NCBI GenBank assembly: GCA_945830575.1
Contig: CALZZE010000015.1
Coordinates: 1-64,000 of the forward strand
Direction: 5' to 3'
Source: an uncultured Subdoligranulum sp.
GTDB lineage: Bacteria > Bacillota > Clostridia > Oscillospirales > Ruminococcaceae
Length of the DNA stretch: 64,000 bases
Shown one piece after another: positions 1 through 8,002 of the stretch. Positions within the stretch are counted from its first letter, which is position 1, and every line of letters starts with the position of its first letter. The notes beneath the pieces were generated by a model. The model searched no databases. It was not told the DNA's origin and worked only from the letters and a program-made list of their open reading frames with translations. The position numbers were made by a program, and so were the translations under genes.

Positions 1-20
1 TCTCGCGGAGCAGCTTGTTT

Positions 21-49
21 ATTATATCTCATTCATTTCCGTTTGTCAA
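21..49 (-). promoter_or_regulatory. Strong sigma-A promoter reading out of the window (proximal of a tandem pair)
   Basis: On the minus strand TTGACA and TATAAT are separated by exactly 17 bases, a consensus match in both boxes. It fires leftward, so its gene lies before base 1. It is the downstream member of a pair with the promoter at 124-152, about 100 bases apart. Tandem consensus promoters of this kind are typical of rRNA operons in Firmicutes, but the target is not visible here. Confidence 0.8.
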
Positions 50-123
50 GAGGAATTTTGAAGTTTTTTGAAAAACTTTTCTGAGGTTTCTTCACAAGCG
101 CTCTGTCGTGCGACAGCTTGATT

Positions 124-152
124 ATATTACCACATCAGAAGCTCTGTGTCAA
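124..152 (-). promoter_or_regulatory. Sigma-A promoter reading out of the window (distal of a tandem pair)
   Basis: The minus strand reads TTGACA, 17 bases, then TAATAT; an overlapping TATAAT sits three bases further on. It points the same way as the promoter at 21-49. The DNA between them is AT-rich compared with the rest of the window. No ORF of credible composition lies in bases 1-235, so this stretch holds only regulatory sequence and the terminator at 197-231. Confidence 0.7.
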
Positions 153-196
153 TACCCTTTTTCAACTTTTTTCGAGTTTTTCTGTAACCGTCACGC

Positions 197-231
197 AAAA
201 GCGCGTCATGCCGGAGCATGGCGCGCTTTTT
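197..231 (-). terminator. Intrinsic terminator of the HD hydrolase operon
   Basis: A stem AAAGCGCG-CATGC / GCATG-CGCGCTTTT with a short loop directly follows the stop codon of the HD gene on the minus strand and ends in a T run. It separates that operon from the leftward tandem promoters. Confidence 0.75.
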
Positions 232-235
232 GTTG

Positions 236-718
236 TCATTGGGCGGCCCGCCGCTCCCAGAGAGTCTCCTGTGCGGAACACAGCTTATCCGCGATGCAGA
301 CAATGGCTGCCTCTCTGGTGCTGGGAATCAGATGGATGGTGAGCGGCCACATATGGCTTTGGATGATATCCCGCTCGGTGTCATTCAGCCGGAAGATCAC
401 ATCCGCGTTGATGCGGGCGATCAGGGGATGCTTGAACCCATGCCAGTGGGTGATGTGTTTTGCTTTATGCCAGTCATACAGGAAGAAATCGTGGAGGAAC
501 GCGCCCCGCACCAGACTGCATTCATCGGCATGCAGGTTCAGCCGCCGGTTGAGCCAAAAACTGGTGCAGGCCACCCTCATGCAATGCTCATAGGTGGAGA
601 TACATCCATGCTGCACAAATTCCCGCATTGCCATGGCGTTGGGGTCGTCCGCATAGCCGCGCAAAATCGCCTGCACGCAGGCCTTTTCGGCGGCCGTCAG
701 CGCAAAGGTCATGGGCAT
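236..718 (-). CDS. HD-domain phosphohydrolase family protein
   Basis: This 160-residue protein is probably a metal-dependent phosphohydrolase of the HD superfamily; its substrate is unknown. The signature is visible: His45 in YEHCMR, the His76-Asp77 pair in FLHDFFLYDWH, and Asp144 in CIADKL, which together form the usual metal site. There is no signal peptide or membrane segment, so it should be cytosolic. It is the last gene of a leftward operon behind the patatin and EI-like genes, 39 bases after the latter, and a terminator follows it. Small stand-alone HD proteins of this size are common in Clostridia and mostly uncharacterised. Family assignment is good; no specific activity can be claimed. 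Confidence 0.8.
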   Translation of the reverse strand: MPMTFALTAAEKACVQAILRGYADDPNAMAMREFVQHGCISTYEHCMRVACTSFWLNRRLNLHADECSLVRGAFLHDFFLYDWHKAKHITHWHGFKHPLIARINADVIFRLNDTERDIIQSHMWPLTIHLIPSTREAAIVCIADKLCSAQETLWERRAAQ

Positions 719-757
719 CCCCCTTCCTATTATAAATATGCTTCCGGGATGCCGGTT

Positions 758-2332
758 TTATTCCTCTGCACGCACCGTCATCAGGGTGGTTTTCAGGGGA
801 ATCAGCAGCGCCTTCTCGGTGCAGAACCGCCGCACGCCGCCCTTTCGCAGCAGCGCCGGAATGGCGGGCAGCTCGGCGGTGGTGATGCCGTTCAGGTACA
901 CCGGCACATCCCGCGCCTCGGCGGCCCGCACCACGCAGCTCACCAGCCGCAGCACCGCCGTGGTATCCGCCCGGTAGCCCTCATCGTTGCGGGAAAGTCC
1001 GCAGGTATAGCGGGTCAGGTCGTCCACATCAATGGCGAAAAACATCGCCCCGTTTTCCAGAATTTCCTCCGCCATCAGCGCCGCGGAGGGAATGTCCACC
1101 ACGCAGCCAAAGGGCAGATCCTTGCGGAAGGACACGCCCCGGGCCGTCAGTTCCGCCTTGCAGTCCTCCACTTCCGCCATGCAGGCGCGCCAGGCGTCCG
1201 CATCGGGAATCATCGGCAGCAGAACCCGCAGATCGCCTTCGGTGCCCGCCCGGAGCAGCGCGAGGATCTGGGGCCGGCAGAGCATCGCTCCGTCCAGCCG
1301 GCCTTTGATTTCCCGGCTCCAGGGCGCGTCATCGTCCGCGCCGGAGTCCACCGCACGGATGGCCAGCGGCGTGCCCTCCGCCGCCGCCAGCAGCTGCACA
1401 TATCGTTCGTACTGCTGCTGCTCGCTGACCTCCTCCAGAATCACCGATTCGGTACGCACAAGCCCTACGCCTTCCGCACCGCCGCGCAGTCCTTCGGTGA
1501 TATCGCTGGGCGTGGTGAGGGTGCCGGTGGTGAACAGCTTGAAGGGCACCCCGTCGGTGGTGACGCTGGGCATGGCCACCACCGGGTTTTCCTTGTGCTG
1601 CTCCTTCTGGCGGCGCAGAAACGCCCGCTTGCGGTCTGCCTCGGCCAGATGCGACGCCGTGGGTTCCACCACCAGCACGCCGCGCTCGCCGTCCACGATG
1701 GCCCGGTGATCCGCCGCCAGATTGGCAACGCCCTCCCCCAGCTGTGCCACCGCAGGCACCCCCATGCTGCGGGCCAGAATGGCCGCATGACTGGTGGCGC
1801 TGTCCTTCTCGGAGGCAAGGCCGAGGATCATGCGGCGATCCAGCGTGAACAGGTCGCTGGGAAAAAACTGGTCCGCCACCAGAATGCAGGGCTTTGTGAG
1901 ATGCAGATGCCGGCGGGGACGGCCGTCCAGAATATTCACCACCCTGCGGCAGGCATCGCAGACGTCCACGCTGCGCTCCCGGATATAATCGTTGTCCACA
2001 TTTTGCAGGCGGCCCGCAAAAATCTGCTCCGCCCGCTCCACCGCCGCGGCACTGCCCGCACCGGCGGCTATGTAATCGCCAATCTCGTTGGTGAAGGATT
2101 CATCCTCCAGCAGCGCGATCTGGAAGGTGAGAATGTCTGCGTCCTGACCGCGGGCGTGCTGCTGTAATCGGCGCAGCTCGTCCTTGGCCAGCACGATGGC
2201 GGCCTCATACAAGGCCCGTTCCCGGAAAGGGTCCCCCACAATGCGGTGCAGGCCGGTGGTGCCGTGGTCTATTTGGGCCACCGGCCCCACGACAACGCCG
2301 CCCGACGCGGTGATGCCACGAAATTGATACAT
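758..2332 (-). CDS. EI-like PEP-protein phosphotransferase homologue lacking the catalytic Cys
   Basis: This 524-residue protein has the layout of PTS Enzyme I: an N-terminal GITASGGVVVGPV segment, the phospho-histidine motif TSHAAILARSMG with His182, and a PEP-binding TIM-barrel region with GLVRTES, IRAVDSG and a PSAALMAEE stretch. Canonical EI is about 570 residues. Key C-terminal positions have drifted: the metal-ligand Glu of VEIPAA is Asp413, GTNDL reads DVDDL, and the catalytic-Cys loop CGE reads NGI with Asn481. EI uses that Cys for proton transfer to PEP, so normal PEP-dependent autophosphorylation is doubtful. The start is supported by AAGGAGGG before ATG. It sits 12 bases behind the patatin gene. 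It may be a regulatory or repurposed EI paralogue rather than the housekeeping ptsI. Confidence 0.8.
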   Translation of the reverse strand: MYQFRGITASGGVVVGPVAQIDHGTTGLHRIVGDPFRERALYEAAIVLAKDELRRLQQHARGQDADILTFQIALLEDESFTNEIGDYIAAGAGSAAAVERAEQIFAGRLQNVDNDYIRERSVDVCDACRRVVNILDGRPRRHLHLTKPCILVADQFFPSDLFTLDRRMILGLASEKDSATSHAAILARSMGVPAVAQLGEGVANLAADHRAIVDGERGVLVVEPTASHLAEADRKRAFLRRQKEQHKENPVVAMPSVTTDGVPFKLFTTGTLTTPSDITEGLRGGAEGVGLVRTESVILEEVSEQQQYERYVQLLAAAEGTPLAIRAVDSGADDDAPWSREIKGRLDGAMLCRPQILALLRAGTEGDLRVLLPMIPDADAWRACMAEVEDCKAELTARGVSFRKDLPFGCVVDIPSAALMAEEILENGAMFFAIDVDDLTRYTCGLSRNDEGYRADTTAVLRLVSCVVRAAEARDVPVYLNGITTAELPAIPALLRKGGVRRFCTEKALLIPLKTTLMTVRAEE

Positions 2333-2344
2333 GAAGATCCCTCC

Positions 2345-3526
2345 TTAAAAAAGAGAAACCTGAGAAAGTGCTTTGCTCACCAGCGCGGTGACGAAATCCT
2401 CCGACGCTGCGGCGGCCATGGCACGCTCCCCCAACTGACGGCCCCGATCCTCCTCCTGCCCGAACAACGCCGGGTAGCGGTCGGCGGGGTCCTTGTCAAA
2501 GCTGCCCAAAAAGGTCAGCGCCAACGTGCGAGGCGTATAGGCAATGGACGGGTCCACCCCCATGCGCTCGGCGGCGAGCTCCAGCGGGGCCAGCGCGCCG
2601 CGGGTGGGAGCAGTTGGGTCCGGCTCAAATTCCGGCGGGAATTTTGCCAGCTGACGGGCCAGACTTTCCGCCAGTTTCAGCTCCGGCGCAATGGCAGTCA
2701 CCTGCGACAGCACCTCCTGATAGGCCGCGGCAAATTTCCGCAGGAAATCATCGCTATCCGGCAGAATCCCGTAGGCTGTGCCGCCCATGCGGCCAAAGCT
2801 GCGCATGGTGTCAAAGTAGCCCAGCGCAATGTTGCGCGCCGCACGGTCCTTGTCAAAATCCAGCATGGGGCCAAGGCTCCAATGACAGGAAATGATGCGG
2901 GTGGGCAGGCCGGTGTTGTTGGGGCGGGTGATGCCGACGCCGTCAATTTCAATGCCAATCAACTCCTCCGCGCCCAGTTCGGCGGCGAAATCCAACGGCA
3001 TGTTGTCCCGCCAACCGCCGTCAATGTAATCCACGCCGTCAATGCAGCGGGGCCGCAGCGCCGGAAAACAGGCGCTGGAGGCCAGCAGATAGTCCTTGAG
3101 CTGGCCCTGGGGAATATCCTCCATCTGCACACGGACGCTTTCCAGCGTTTCCTTGACGGTCATGACAAGGCCGAACCGGATGGGCGAATGACGGAGCAGC
3201 TCCTCGTCCAGATATTTGTCGATGGTGTCCCCCAGCGGCTCCACATCCAGACCGCCGCTGTCCACCACATCCTTGAAAAAGTCCCGCAGCTCCTGACGGT
3301 CGGCGGATTTCGGCATTTCCAGAACGTTGTGAACATCCATCGAGGTCCACAGCTCCACCGCCTCGTCCAGCTTGCCCATGGTGAACATGGCGCCGTTCAG
3401 GCTGCCCACGCTGGCTCCCGTGATGATGTCCGGCCGCAGCCCCAGCTCCAACAGCGCCTTGTAAGCGCCCACCTGATAACTTCCTTTTGCTCCGCCGCCT
3501 GCCAGAACCAGCCCCAGCTTTCCCAT
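2345..3526 (-). CDS. Patatin-like phospholipase family protein
   Basis: A 393-residue serine lipid acyl hydrolase of the patatin family. It shows the oxyanion glycine stretch GGGAKGSYQVG at residues 11-20, the nucleophile elbow GASVG with Ser39, and the catalytic Asp169 in DGGWRDNMPL, so the Ser-Asp dyad is intact. There is no N-terminal signal peptide, which suggests a cytosolic or membrane-surface enzyme acting on phospholipid or other acyl esters. The patatin domain fills roughly the first 200 residues; the C-terminal half carries no motif I recognise. It is the first gene of a leftward operon with an EI-like protein and an HD hydrolase. The promoter is probably the TATAAT near 3572-3577, with a weak -35. 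Confidence 0.87.
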   Translation of the reverse strand: MGKLGLVLAGGGAKGSYQVGAYKALLELGLRPDIITGASVGSLNGAMFTMGKLDEAVELWTSMDVHNVLEMPKSADRQELRDFFKDVVDSGGLDVEPLGDTIDKYLDEELLRHSPIRFGLVMTVKETLESVRVQMEDIPQGQLKDYLLASSACFPALRPRCIDGVDYIDGGWRDNMPLDFAAELGAEELIGIEIDGVGITRPNNTGLPTRIISCHWSLGPMLDFDKDRAARNIALGYFDTMRSFGRMGGTAYGILPDSDDFLRKFAAAYQEVLSQVTAIAPELKLAESLARQLAKFPPEFEPDPTAPTRGALAPLELAAERMGVDPSIAYTPRTLALTFLGSFDKDPADRYPALFGQEEDRGRQLGERAMAAAASEDFVTALVSKALSQVSLF

Positions 3527-3639
3527 GCCCTATCCTCCCTGCTACACAATGTAACACTTGTTGTTTTTCTTATTATATCATTTTCTGATGGCATTTACCA
3601 GTGAGAGAGGGCGCATTTTGCGATTTTTCTTCTAATTAC

Positions 3640-3668
3640 TTGCAACGGGGCCGTCATGCGTGTATGAT
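3640..3668 (+). promoter_or_regulatory. Promoter of the nucleotidyltransferase gene
   Basis: TTGCAA and TATGAT are spaced by 17 bases, 35 bases before the start codon, with the ribosome binding site GAAGGAG in between. Confidence 0.7.
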
Positions 3669-3703
3669 AGAGGAAAGGTTCAGTACGAAGGAGTTGTTTT
3701 TTT

Positions 3704-4633
3704 ATGAGCGAAAAGCCCATTCTTGTTGTGATGGCCGCCGGCATGGGCAGCCGTTACGGCGGTTTGAAACAGATCGATCCCGTCGGCCCCAGCGGGGAGG
3801 CGATCCTGGATTACAGCCTGTATGACGCGCGCCGCGCCGGATTTGAAACAGTGGTCTTTATCATCAAGCACGAGATCGAGGACGCTTTCAAGGAGGCGGT
3901 GGGCGCCCGCGCCCTGCGCGCCGGGCTGGAGGTCCGTTACGCCTACCAGCAGTTGGAGCTGCTGCCGGAGGGATTCTCTGTGCCGGAGGGACGCCAGAAG
4001 CCCTGGGGCACCGCCCACGCGGTGTTGTCCGCCCGGGAGGCCATCGGAAACGCCCCGTTTGCCGTCATCAATGCAGACGATTATTACGGCCCGGCCGGGT
4101 TCCGGCTGGTGTATGAGTACCTGTCCCAGCCCCATGACACTGATAAGGCCGCGTGGGCGATGGTGGGCTTTCTGCTGGGCAACACGGTCAGCGAGAACGG
4201 CTCGGTGAGCCGGGGCGTCTGCGTGACCGATGCCGCCGGCGACCTTGTGAGCGTCACCGAGCGTACCTGCATCGAGACCTATGAGGGCGGCATCCACTAC
4301 ACCGAGGATGACGGTGCCAGCTGGACCGACCTGCCTGCCGACGCCATCGTGTCCATGAATCTGTGGGGCTTCACCAATGCGTTCCTACAGGAAGCACAGG
4401 CCGGGTTTGCGGCCTTCCTGCAACAAAATCTGCCGGTGAACCCGCTGAAATGCGAGTATTACCTGCCCAGCGTGGTGACCGCCGCGCTGGAGGAGGGCAA
4501 AGCGTCGGTGCATGTGCTGACCAGCACCGACAAATGGTACGGCATCACCTACCGGGAGGACAAGCCCGCGCTGGTGGAGGCGCTGCGCCGCATGAGCGCC
4601 GAGGGCCTGTACCCGCAGGACAAACTGTTCTGA
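3704..4633 (+). CDS. Sugar-phosphate nucleotidyltransferase family protein
   Basis: A 309-residue protein of the NTP_transferase superfamily, which activates sugar phosphates with an NTP. The N-terminal signature VVMAAGMGSRYGGLKQIDPVG contains the nucleotide-binding glycine-rich loop and the Lys that contacts pyrophosphate. A metal/sugar-binding NADDYYG motif follows near residue 125. The protein is cytosolic. The family resembles glucose-1-phosphate uridylyl or thymidylyltransferases, but the sugar and nucleotide cannot be read from sequence, and neighbours give no capsule or cell wall cluster. It is monocistronic, with its own promoter and the terminator at 4651-4686. The start follows GAAGGAG at good spacing. 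Confidence 0.8.
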   Translation: MSEKPILVVMAAGMGSRYGGLKQIDPVGPSGEAILDYSLYDARRAGFETVVFIIKHEIEDAFKEAVGARALRAGLEVRYAYQQLELLPEGFSVPEGRQKPWGTAHAVLSAREAIGNAPFAVINADDYYGPAGFRLVYEYLSQPHDTDKAAWAMVGFLLGNTVSENGSVSRGVCVTDAAGDLVSVTERTCIETYEGGIHYTEDDGASWTDLPADAIVSMNLWGFTNAFLQEAQAGFAAFLQQNLPVNPLKCEYYLPSVVTAALEEGKASVHVLTSTDKWYGITYREDKPALVEALRRMSAEGLYPQDKLF

Positions 4634-4650
4634 TTTTACACAGAGCAACA

Positions 4651-4686
4651 AAAAATCCGCCGCGCAGCTGCGCGACGGATTTTTTT
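4651..4686. terminator. Bidirectional terminator between nucleotidyltransferase and rplL
   Basis: ATCCG-CGCGCA / TGCGCG-CGGAT forms a long GC stem flanked by AAAAA on one side and TTTTTT on the other, so it can stop transcripts from both directions. It closes the ribosomal protein operon right after rplL. Confidence 0.85.
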
Positions 4687-4703
4687 GCTTTGAACGAGTG
4701 AAA

Positions 4704-5078
4704 TTACTTCAGCTCGACCTTGGCGCCGACCTCTTCCAGCTTCTTCTGGATCTCCTCGGCGTCGGCCTTGGAAGCCTGCTCCTTCAGCTTGGCATCGGGA
4801 GTCTCGACCAGCTTCTTGGCCTCCATCAGGGAAGCGCCGGTGATCTCCTTGACGGCCTTGATGACCTGCATCTTGTTGCCGCCAACATCCTTCAGGATGA
4901 CGTCAAACTCGGTCTTCTCCTCCTCAGCGGGAGCAGCAGCAGCGGCAGCGGCGGGAGCGGCAGCGGCAACAGCGGAAACACCGAACTCCTCGCAGATGGT
5001 GTCAACGAGCTCTTTCAGTTCCAGAACAGTCATAGTCTTGACAGACTCGACAATGGCAGTGATCTTCTCAGAAGCCAT
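4704..5078 (-). CDS. rplL: 50S ribosomal protein L7/L12
   Basis: A 124-residue stalk protein of the large ribosomal subunit; dimers bind L10 and recruit translation GTPases. The N-terminal dimerisation domain ([22 protein letters not shown]), an Ala/Pro-rich hinge and the C-terminal domain [28 protein letters not shown] are all present at normal length. The ORF track starts five codons too early: GGAGGT overlaps that region, and the ATG at 5078 giving MASEK has correct spacing. It follows rplJ and shares its transcript and L10 leader. In most bacteria rpoB follows, but here a strong terminator and a convergent gene lie directly downstream. Confidence 0.97.
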   Translation of the reverse strand: MASEKITAIVESVKTMTVLELKELVDTICEEFGVSAVAAAAPAAAAAAAPAEEEKTEFDVILKDVGGNKMQVIKAVKEITGASLMEAKKLVETPDAKLKEQASKADAEEIQKKLEEVGAKVELK

Positions 5079-5157
5079 GATAAATACCTCCATAATTTTT
5101 ATTGTGTTGTGTTTGTGCGGCGTCTACGCCGCGGCAGGCAGAAACCTCAGGCAGCCA

Positions 5158-5670
5158 TTAAGCAGCCTCTTCCTCCTGCTTGTCGACGATCCCCTGCAGG
5201 GCGACCGCCAGACCGCCAATGATGCCGTTGAGGCTGCCGGCCAGCATGGACAGCAGACCCTCGCGGTTGGGCATGGTGGACAGGCTCTTGACACCGGCGG
5301 CGTCCATGACCTGACCATCGCAGAAGCCACCCTTGACGGTGAAACGCTTGGTCTTATCGGCGTCCGCAAACTTGCACAGGATGCGGGCAGCAGCGGCGGG
5401 GTCCTCAGCAGACAGAGCGATGGCCGTGTCACCCTTGAAGTACTCAGCCAGAGCCTCGTACTGGGTGCCCTTGACCGCCAGACGCAGCATGGTGTTCTTC
5501 ACGACCATGTATTCCACGCCTGCCTCGCGCAGCTCCTTACGCAGCTTGGTGTCGTTCTCAACGCTGATGCCGTTGTAGGCGACCACCACGCCAGCCAGAG
5601 AACCGGCGATCTTCTCGTTCATCTCCTTGACGAACGCCTTCTTGGATTCCAGAATCTTTGCGCTGGGCAT
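5158..5670 (-). CDS. rplJ: 50S ribosomal protein L10
   Basis: The 170-residue L10 protein anchors L7/L12 dimers to the ribosome and binds 23S rRNA with L11. The N-terminal globular domain is clear (KKAFVKEMNEKI, VVVAYNGISVENDTKLRKELREAGVEYMVVKNTMLRLA), and the C-terminal helix that binds L12 dimers is at the end. GAGGTGAAAG precedes the ATG. It is transcribed from its own consensus promoter through an L10 leader, so L10 (with L12) should repress its own synthesis. It sits 79 bases before rplL. Confidence 0.97.
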   Translation of the reverse strand: MPSAKILESKKAFVKEMNEKIAGSLAGVVVAYNGISVENDTKLRKELREAGVEYMVVKNTMLRLAVKGTQYEALAEYFKGDTAIALSAEDPAAAARILCKFADADKTKRFTVKGGFCDGQVMDAAGVKSLSTMPNREGLLSMLAGSLNGIIGGLAVALQGIVDKQEEEAA

Positions 5671-5699
5671 TTTACTTTCACCTCGTTCCTATAGACAGG

Positions 5700-5829
5700 A
5701 TAAGAAAAAGCCTCCCTCCCGGCACACCGGAAAAGAGGCTTTGAAAGCACACACTTACAAAACGCACGTTTCTCGGCAGGCGGCCGGTTGGCCTTATGCT
5801 GAAATCAGCACCTGCTGTCTTAAAAACAG
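5700..5829 (-). ncRNA. Ribosomal protein L10 leader RNA
   Basis: The rplJ 5' leader carries the hallmark of the L10 leader family: AGACAGCAGGTG and, further on, CCTGCCGAGA, which pair and form the kink that L10 binds. A hairpin AAAGCCTC...GAGGCTTTTTC at about 5705-5743 looks like an intrinsic terminator just upstream of the rplJ ribosome binding site. Known L10 leaders let excess L10(L12)4 shut the operon down; attenuation through this terminator is my inference. Confidence 0.85.
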
Positions 5830-5836
5830 CTTAATT

Positions 5837-5865
5837 AGTATACCACGGAAACGTGGGTTTGTCAA
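5837..5865 (-). promoter_or_regulatory. rplJL promoter
   Basis: TTGACA and TATACT are separated by 17 bases on the minus strand, with transcription predicted to begin near 5829 and run straight into the L10 leader. The spacing and both boxes are near consensus. Confidence 0.85.
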
Positions 5866-5894
5866 GAGGGTGTCAGAAAAACGCAGAGTCTTCC

Positions 5895-6587
5895 TTATAC
5901 GCCGTACTTGTTGGTGGCAACGCGGACGCCGGGGCCCATGGTGGTGGCCACAGTGGCGCTCTTGAAGTACTGGCCCTTGGCAGCGGCGGGCTTCGCCTTG
6001 GCGATGGCCTCCAGAACGGTGTTCAGGTTGACCATCAGCTTCTCGGCGCCGAAGGAGGCCTTGCCGATGGGCACATGGATGATGTTCTGCTTGTCCAGAC
6101 GGTACTCGATCTTACCGGCCTTGGCGTCGGTGACAGCCTTGCCAACGTCGGGGGTCACAGTGCCGGCCTTGGGGTTGGGCATCAGACCACGGGGGCCAAG
6201 GATCTTACCCAGACGGCCAACGCGGCCCATCATGTCGGGGGTGGTGACCAGCACATCGAAGTCCAGGTAACCGCCCTGGATCTTGGCGATCAGATCGTCG
6301 TCACCGACCTCCTGCGCGCCGGCAGCCTCAGCGGCCTTGGCGGCGTCGCCCTTGGCGATGGCGATGACGCGGACGTTCTTGCCGGTGCCGTTGGGCAGGA
6401 CCACAGCGCCGCGGACCTGCTGGTCAGCGTGGCGGCTGTCAACACCCAGACGGACATGCAGCTCGACGGTCTCGTCAAACTTGGCGGTGGCAGTCTTGCA
6501 GGCAAGCTCCAGCGCCTCGTTGGGTTCATAAACCTTGCTGCGCTCAATGAGCTTGGCAGCATCCGTATATTTCTTACCGTGTTTCAT
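5895..6587 (-). CDS. rplA: 50S ribosomal protein L1
   Basis: The 230-residue L1 protein binds 23S rRNA at the E-site stalk. Recognisable stretches are [16 protein letters not shown] at the start, [29 protein letters not shown] in domain I and [26 protein letters not shown], the strongly conserved RNA-binding region. Length is normal. AGGAGG precedes the start. It follows rplK by 16 bases, the usual L11-L1 pair, and is separated from rplJ by a new promoter plus leader. Confidence 0.97.
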   Translation of the reverse strand: MKHGKKYTDAAKLIERSKVYEPNEALELACKTATAKFDETVELHVRLGVDSRHADQQVRGAVVLPNGTGKNVRVIAIAKGDAAKAAEAAGAQEVGDDDLIAKIQGGYLDFDVLVTTPDMMGRVGRLGKILGPRGLMPNPKAGTVTPDVGKAVTDAKAGKIEYRLDKQNIIHVPIGKASFGAEKLMVNLNTVLEAIAKAKPAAAKGQYFKSATVATTMGPGVRVATNKYGV

Positions 6588-6603
6588 TGTGGCGTTCCTC
6601 CTC

Positions 6604-7029
6604 TCAACCCTCGACGGTCACGCCCATGCTGCGGGCGGTACCCTTGATCATGCTGACGGCAGCCTCGAGAGAAGCGGCGTTCAGGTCGGGCATCTTGGTC
6701 TTGGCGATCTCCTCGGCCTGGGCCAGGGTGATGGAGCCGACCTTGTTCTTGTTGGGAACACCGGAAGCGGTGTCAATGCCGGCGGCCTTCTTGATGAGCA
6801 CGGGAGCCGGCGGGGTCTTGGTGATGAAGGAGAAGGAGCGGTCGGCATACACAGTGATGACGACGGGGATGATCATGCCGATCTGACCCTTGGTGCGCTC
6901 GTTGAACTCCTTGGTGAACGCCATGATGTTGACGCCCTTCTGACCCAGAGCAGGGCCAACAGGGGGCGCGGGAGTCGCCTTGCCGGCGGGAATTTGCAGC
7001 TTGATGTAGCCAGTGATTTTCTGTGCCAT
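6604..7029 (-). CDS. rplK: 50S ribosomal protein L11
   Basis: L11 is part of the GTPase-associated centre of the large subunit. From the ATG at 7029 it is 141 residues, the standard length, beginning [38 protein letters not shown], with the conserved Pro-rich hinge. The ORF track runs 25 codons further upstream into the leader; GGAGGT at the right distance supports the later start. It is cotranscribed with rplA and probably with nusG. Confidence 0.97.
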   Translation of the reverse strand: MAQKITGYIKLQIPAGKATPAPPVGPALGQKGVNIMAFTKEFNERTKGQIGMIIPVVITVYADRSFSFITKTPPAPVLIKKAAGIDTASGVPNKNKVGSITLAQAEEIAKTKMPDLNAASLEAAVSMIKGTARSMGVTVEG

Positions 7030-7159
7030 AATACTTTGCACCTCCAGAATTTGTGGTGAGTTGCGGCCTACGGTGCAGGCCTCCCACGGGCGCATGACCA
7101 TCACACGCCCTATAAAAACCGACTTGCGGTTCTTACCGGAAATTGTTTTGCTCCTTCAA
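7030..7159 (-). promoter_or_regulatory. rplK leader region
   Basis: The 130 bases between nusG and rplK carry no gene. On the minus strand they contain GGGCG/CGCCC and GGCCTGCACCGTAGGCC stems and a GTGGGAGG...CTCACCAC pairing just ahead of the rplK ribosome binding site. A GTGGGAGG/CACCAC arrangement upstream of rplK is common in Firmicutes and is thought to be a regulatory leader. I see no convincing -35/-10 pair, so rplKA may depend on read-through from the rpmG promoter. Confidence 0.4.
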
Positions 7160-7699
7160 TCAGAGCAGCTTGACCTCGTGCAGCTCCAGCTCGGCGGGCA
7201 GCTCGCGGCCAAACATGGTGATCTTGACGCGCACCTTGCGCGCCGGAATGTCGATCTCCTCCACGGTGCCGACGGAGCCTTCCATCGGACCGGCGGTGAT
7301 CTCCACGGCATCGCCGACCTGATATTCCACCTTCAGGTCGGTGACCACCTCAACGCCCATCTTGGCAACTTCGTCCTCGGTGAGAGGCTCCGGCTTGGAA
7401 TCCGGCCCGACGAAGCCGGTGCAGCCGCGCGTGTTGCGCACGATGTACCAGGTGTTGTCGTTCATGACCATCTTCACAAAGACGTAGCCGGGGTACAGCT
7501 TGTGCTGGACCTCCTTTTCGCCGGTCTTGTTGCCGCGCTTATCGAAGACTTCCTCGATGGCGGTCTCGGTGGGGACCTTTGCATCGCAGATCAGGTCCAG
7601 CATCTGGCGGTTTTCCGCCGTGGTCATCAGGTCCTGCGCGACCTTGTTCTCGTAGCCGGAATAGGTATGCACCACATACCAGCGCGATTCATCAGCCAT
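7160..7699 (-). CDS. nusG: Transcription termination/antitermination factor NusG
   Basis: The 179-residue NusG binds the RNA polymerase clamp and modulates pausing, Rho action and transcription-translation coupling. The NGN domain begins WYVVHTYSGYENKVAQDL and includes the YPGYVFVKM stretch; the C-terminal KOW domain reads VGDAVEITAGPMEGSVGTVEEID. It lies 16 bases after secE in the conserved rpmG-secE-nusG-rplK-rplA order. Confidence 0.96.
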   Translation of the reverse strand: MADESRWYVVHTYSGYENKVAQDLMTTAENRQMLDLICDAKVPTETAIEEVFDKRGNKTGEKEVQHKLYPGYVFVKMVMNDNTWYIVRNTRGCTGFVGPDSKPEPLTEDEVAKMGVEVVTDLKVEYQVGDAVEITAGPMEGSVGTVEEIDIPARKVRVKITMFGRELPAELELHEVKLL

Positions 7700-7715
7700 T
7701 GGTTGCCTCCTAAAG

Positions 7716-7991
7716 TCAGGCGCCGATCATCAGCTGAATGACGCCGCCAAAGACCAGATCCAGAAGGATGAGCACCACTGCGGCAATAATCACCACGATG
7801 ATGACGGTGACCGTGTTGGTCTTGACATCCTTCTTGCTGGGCCACACGACCTTTTTCAGCTCGCTCTTGGTATCTTTGAAATACTTGACGATGCGGCCGA
7901 AAAAGCCTTTGACCTTATCAAGGAAAGAAGGCTTTTTGCCCTTCTTGTCCTGCGCCTTGGCGGTGGCCTCGGTTTTCTTGTTCTCAGCCAT
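7716..7991 (-). CDS. secE: Preprotein translocase subunit SecE
   Basis: A 91-residue single-span SecE of the Gram-positive type, a component of the SecYEG translocon. A charged N-terminal tail leads to the conserved amphipathic segment YFKDTKSELKKVVWPSKKDV, followed by one membrane helix (VTVIIVVIIAAVVLILLDLVF). The Lys-rich N-terminus is slightly longer than usual. It is located between rpmG and nusG, as in most Firmicutes. Confidence 0.95.
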   Translation of the reverse strand: MAENKKTEATAKAQDKKGKKPSFLDKVKGFFGRIVKYFKDTKSELKKVVWPSKKDVKTNTVTVIIVVIIAAVVLILLDLVFGGVIQLMIGA

Positions 7992-8002
7992 CGGTAAGCT
8001 CC

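Noticed and set aside
218-2167. 649-residue ORF on the plus strand
   Set aside because: It is the antisense shadow of the EI-like and HD genes; the product is His/Gly/Ala/Arg-rich with no domain, and such long shadows are expected in GC-rich DNA.
5700-5829. Short ORFs over the rplA-rplJ gap
   Set aside because: The region matches the L10 leader RNA and has a promoter, so the ORFs are chance.
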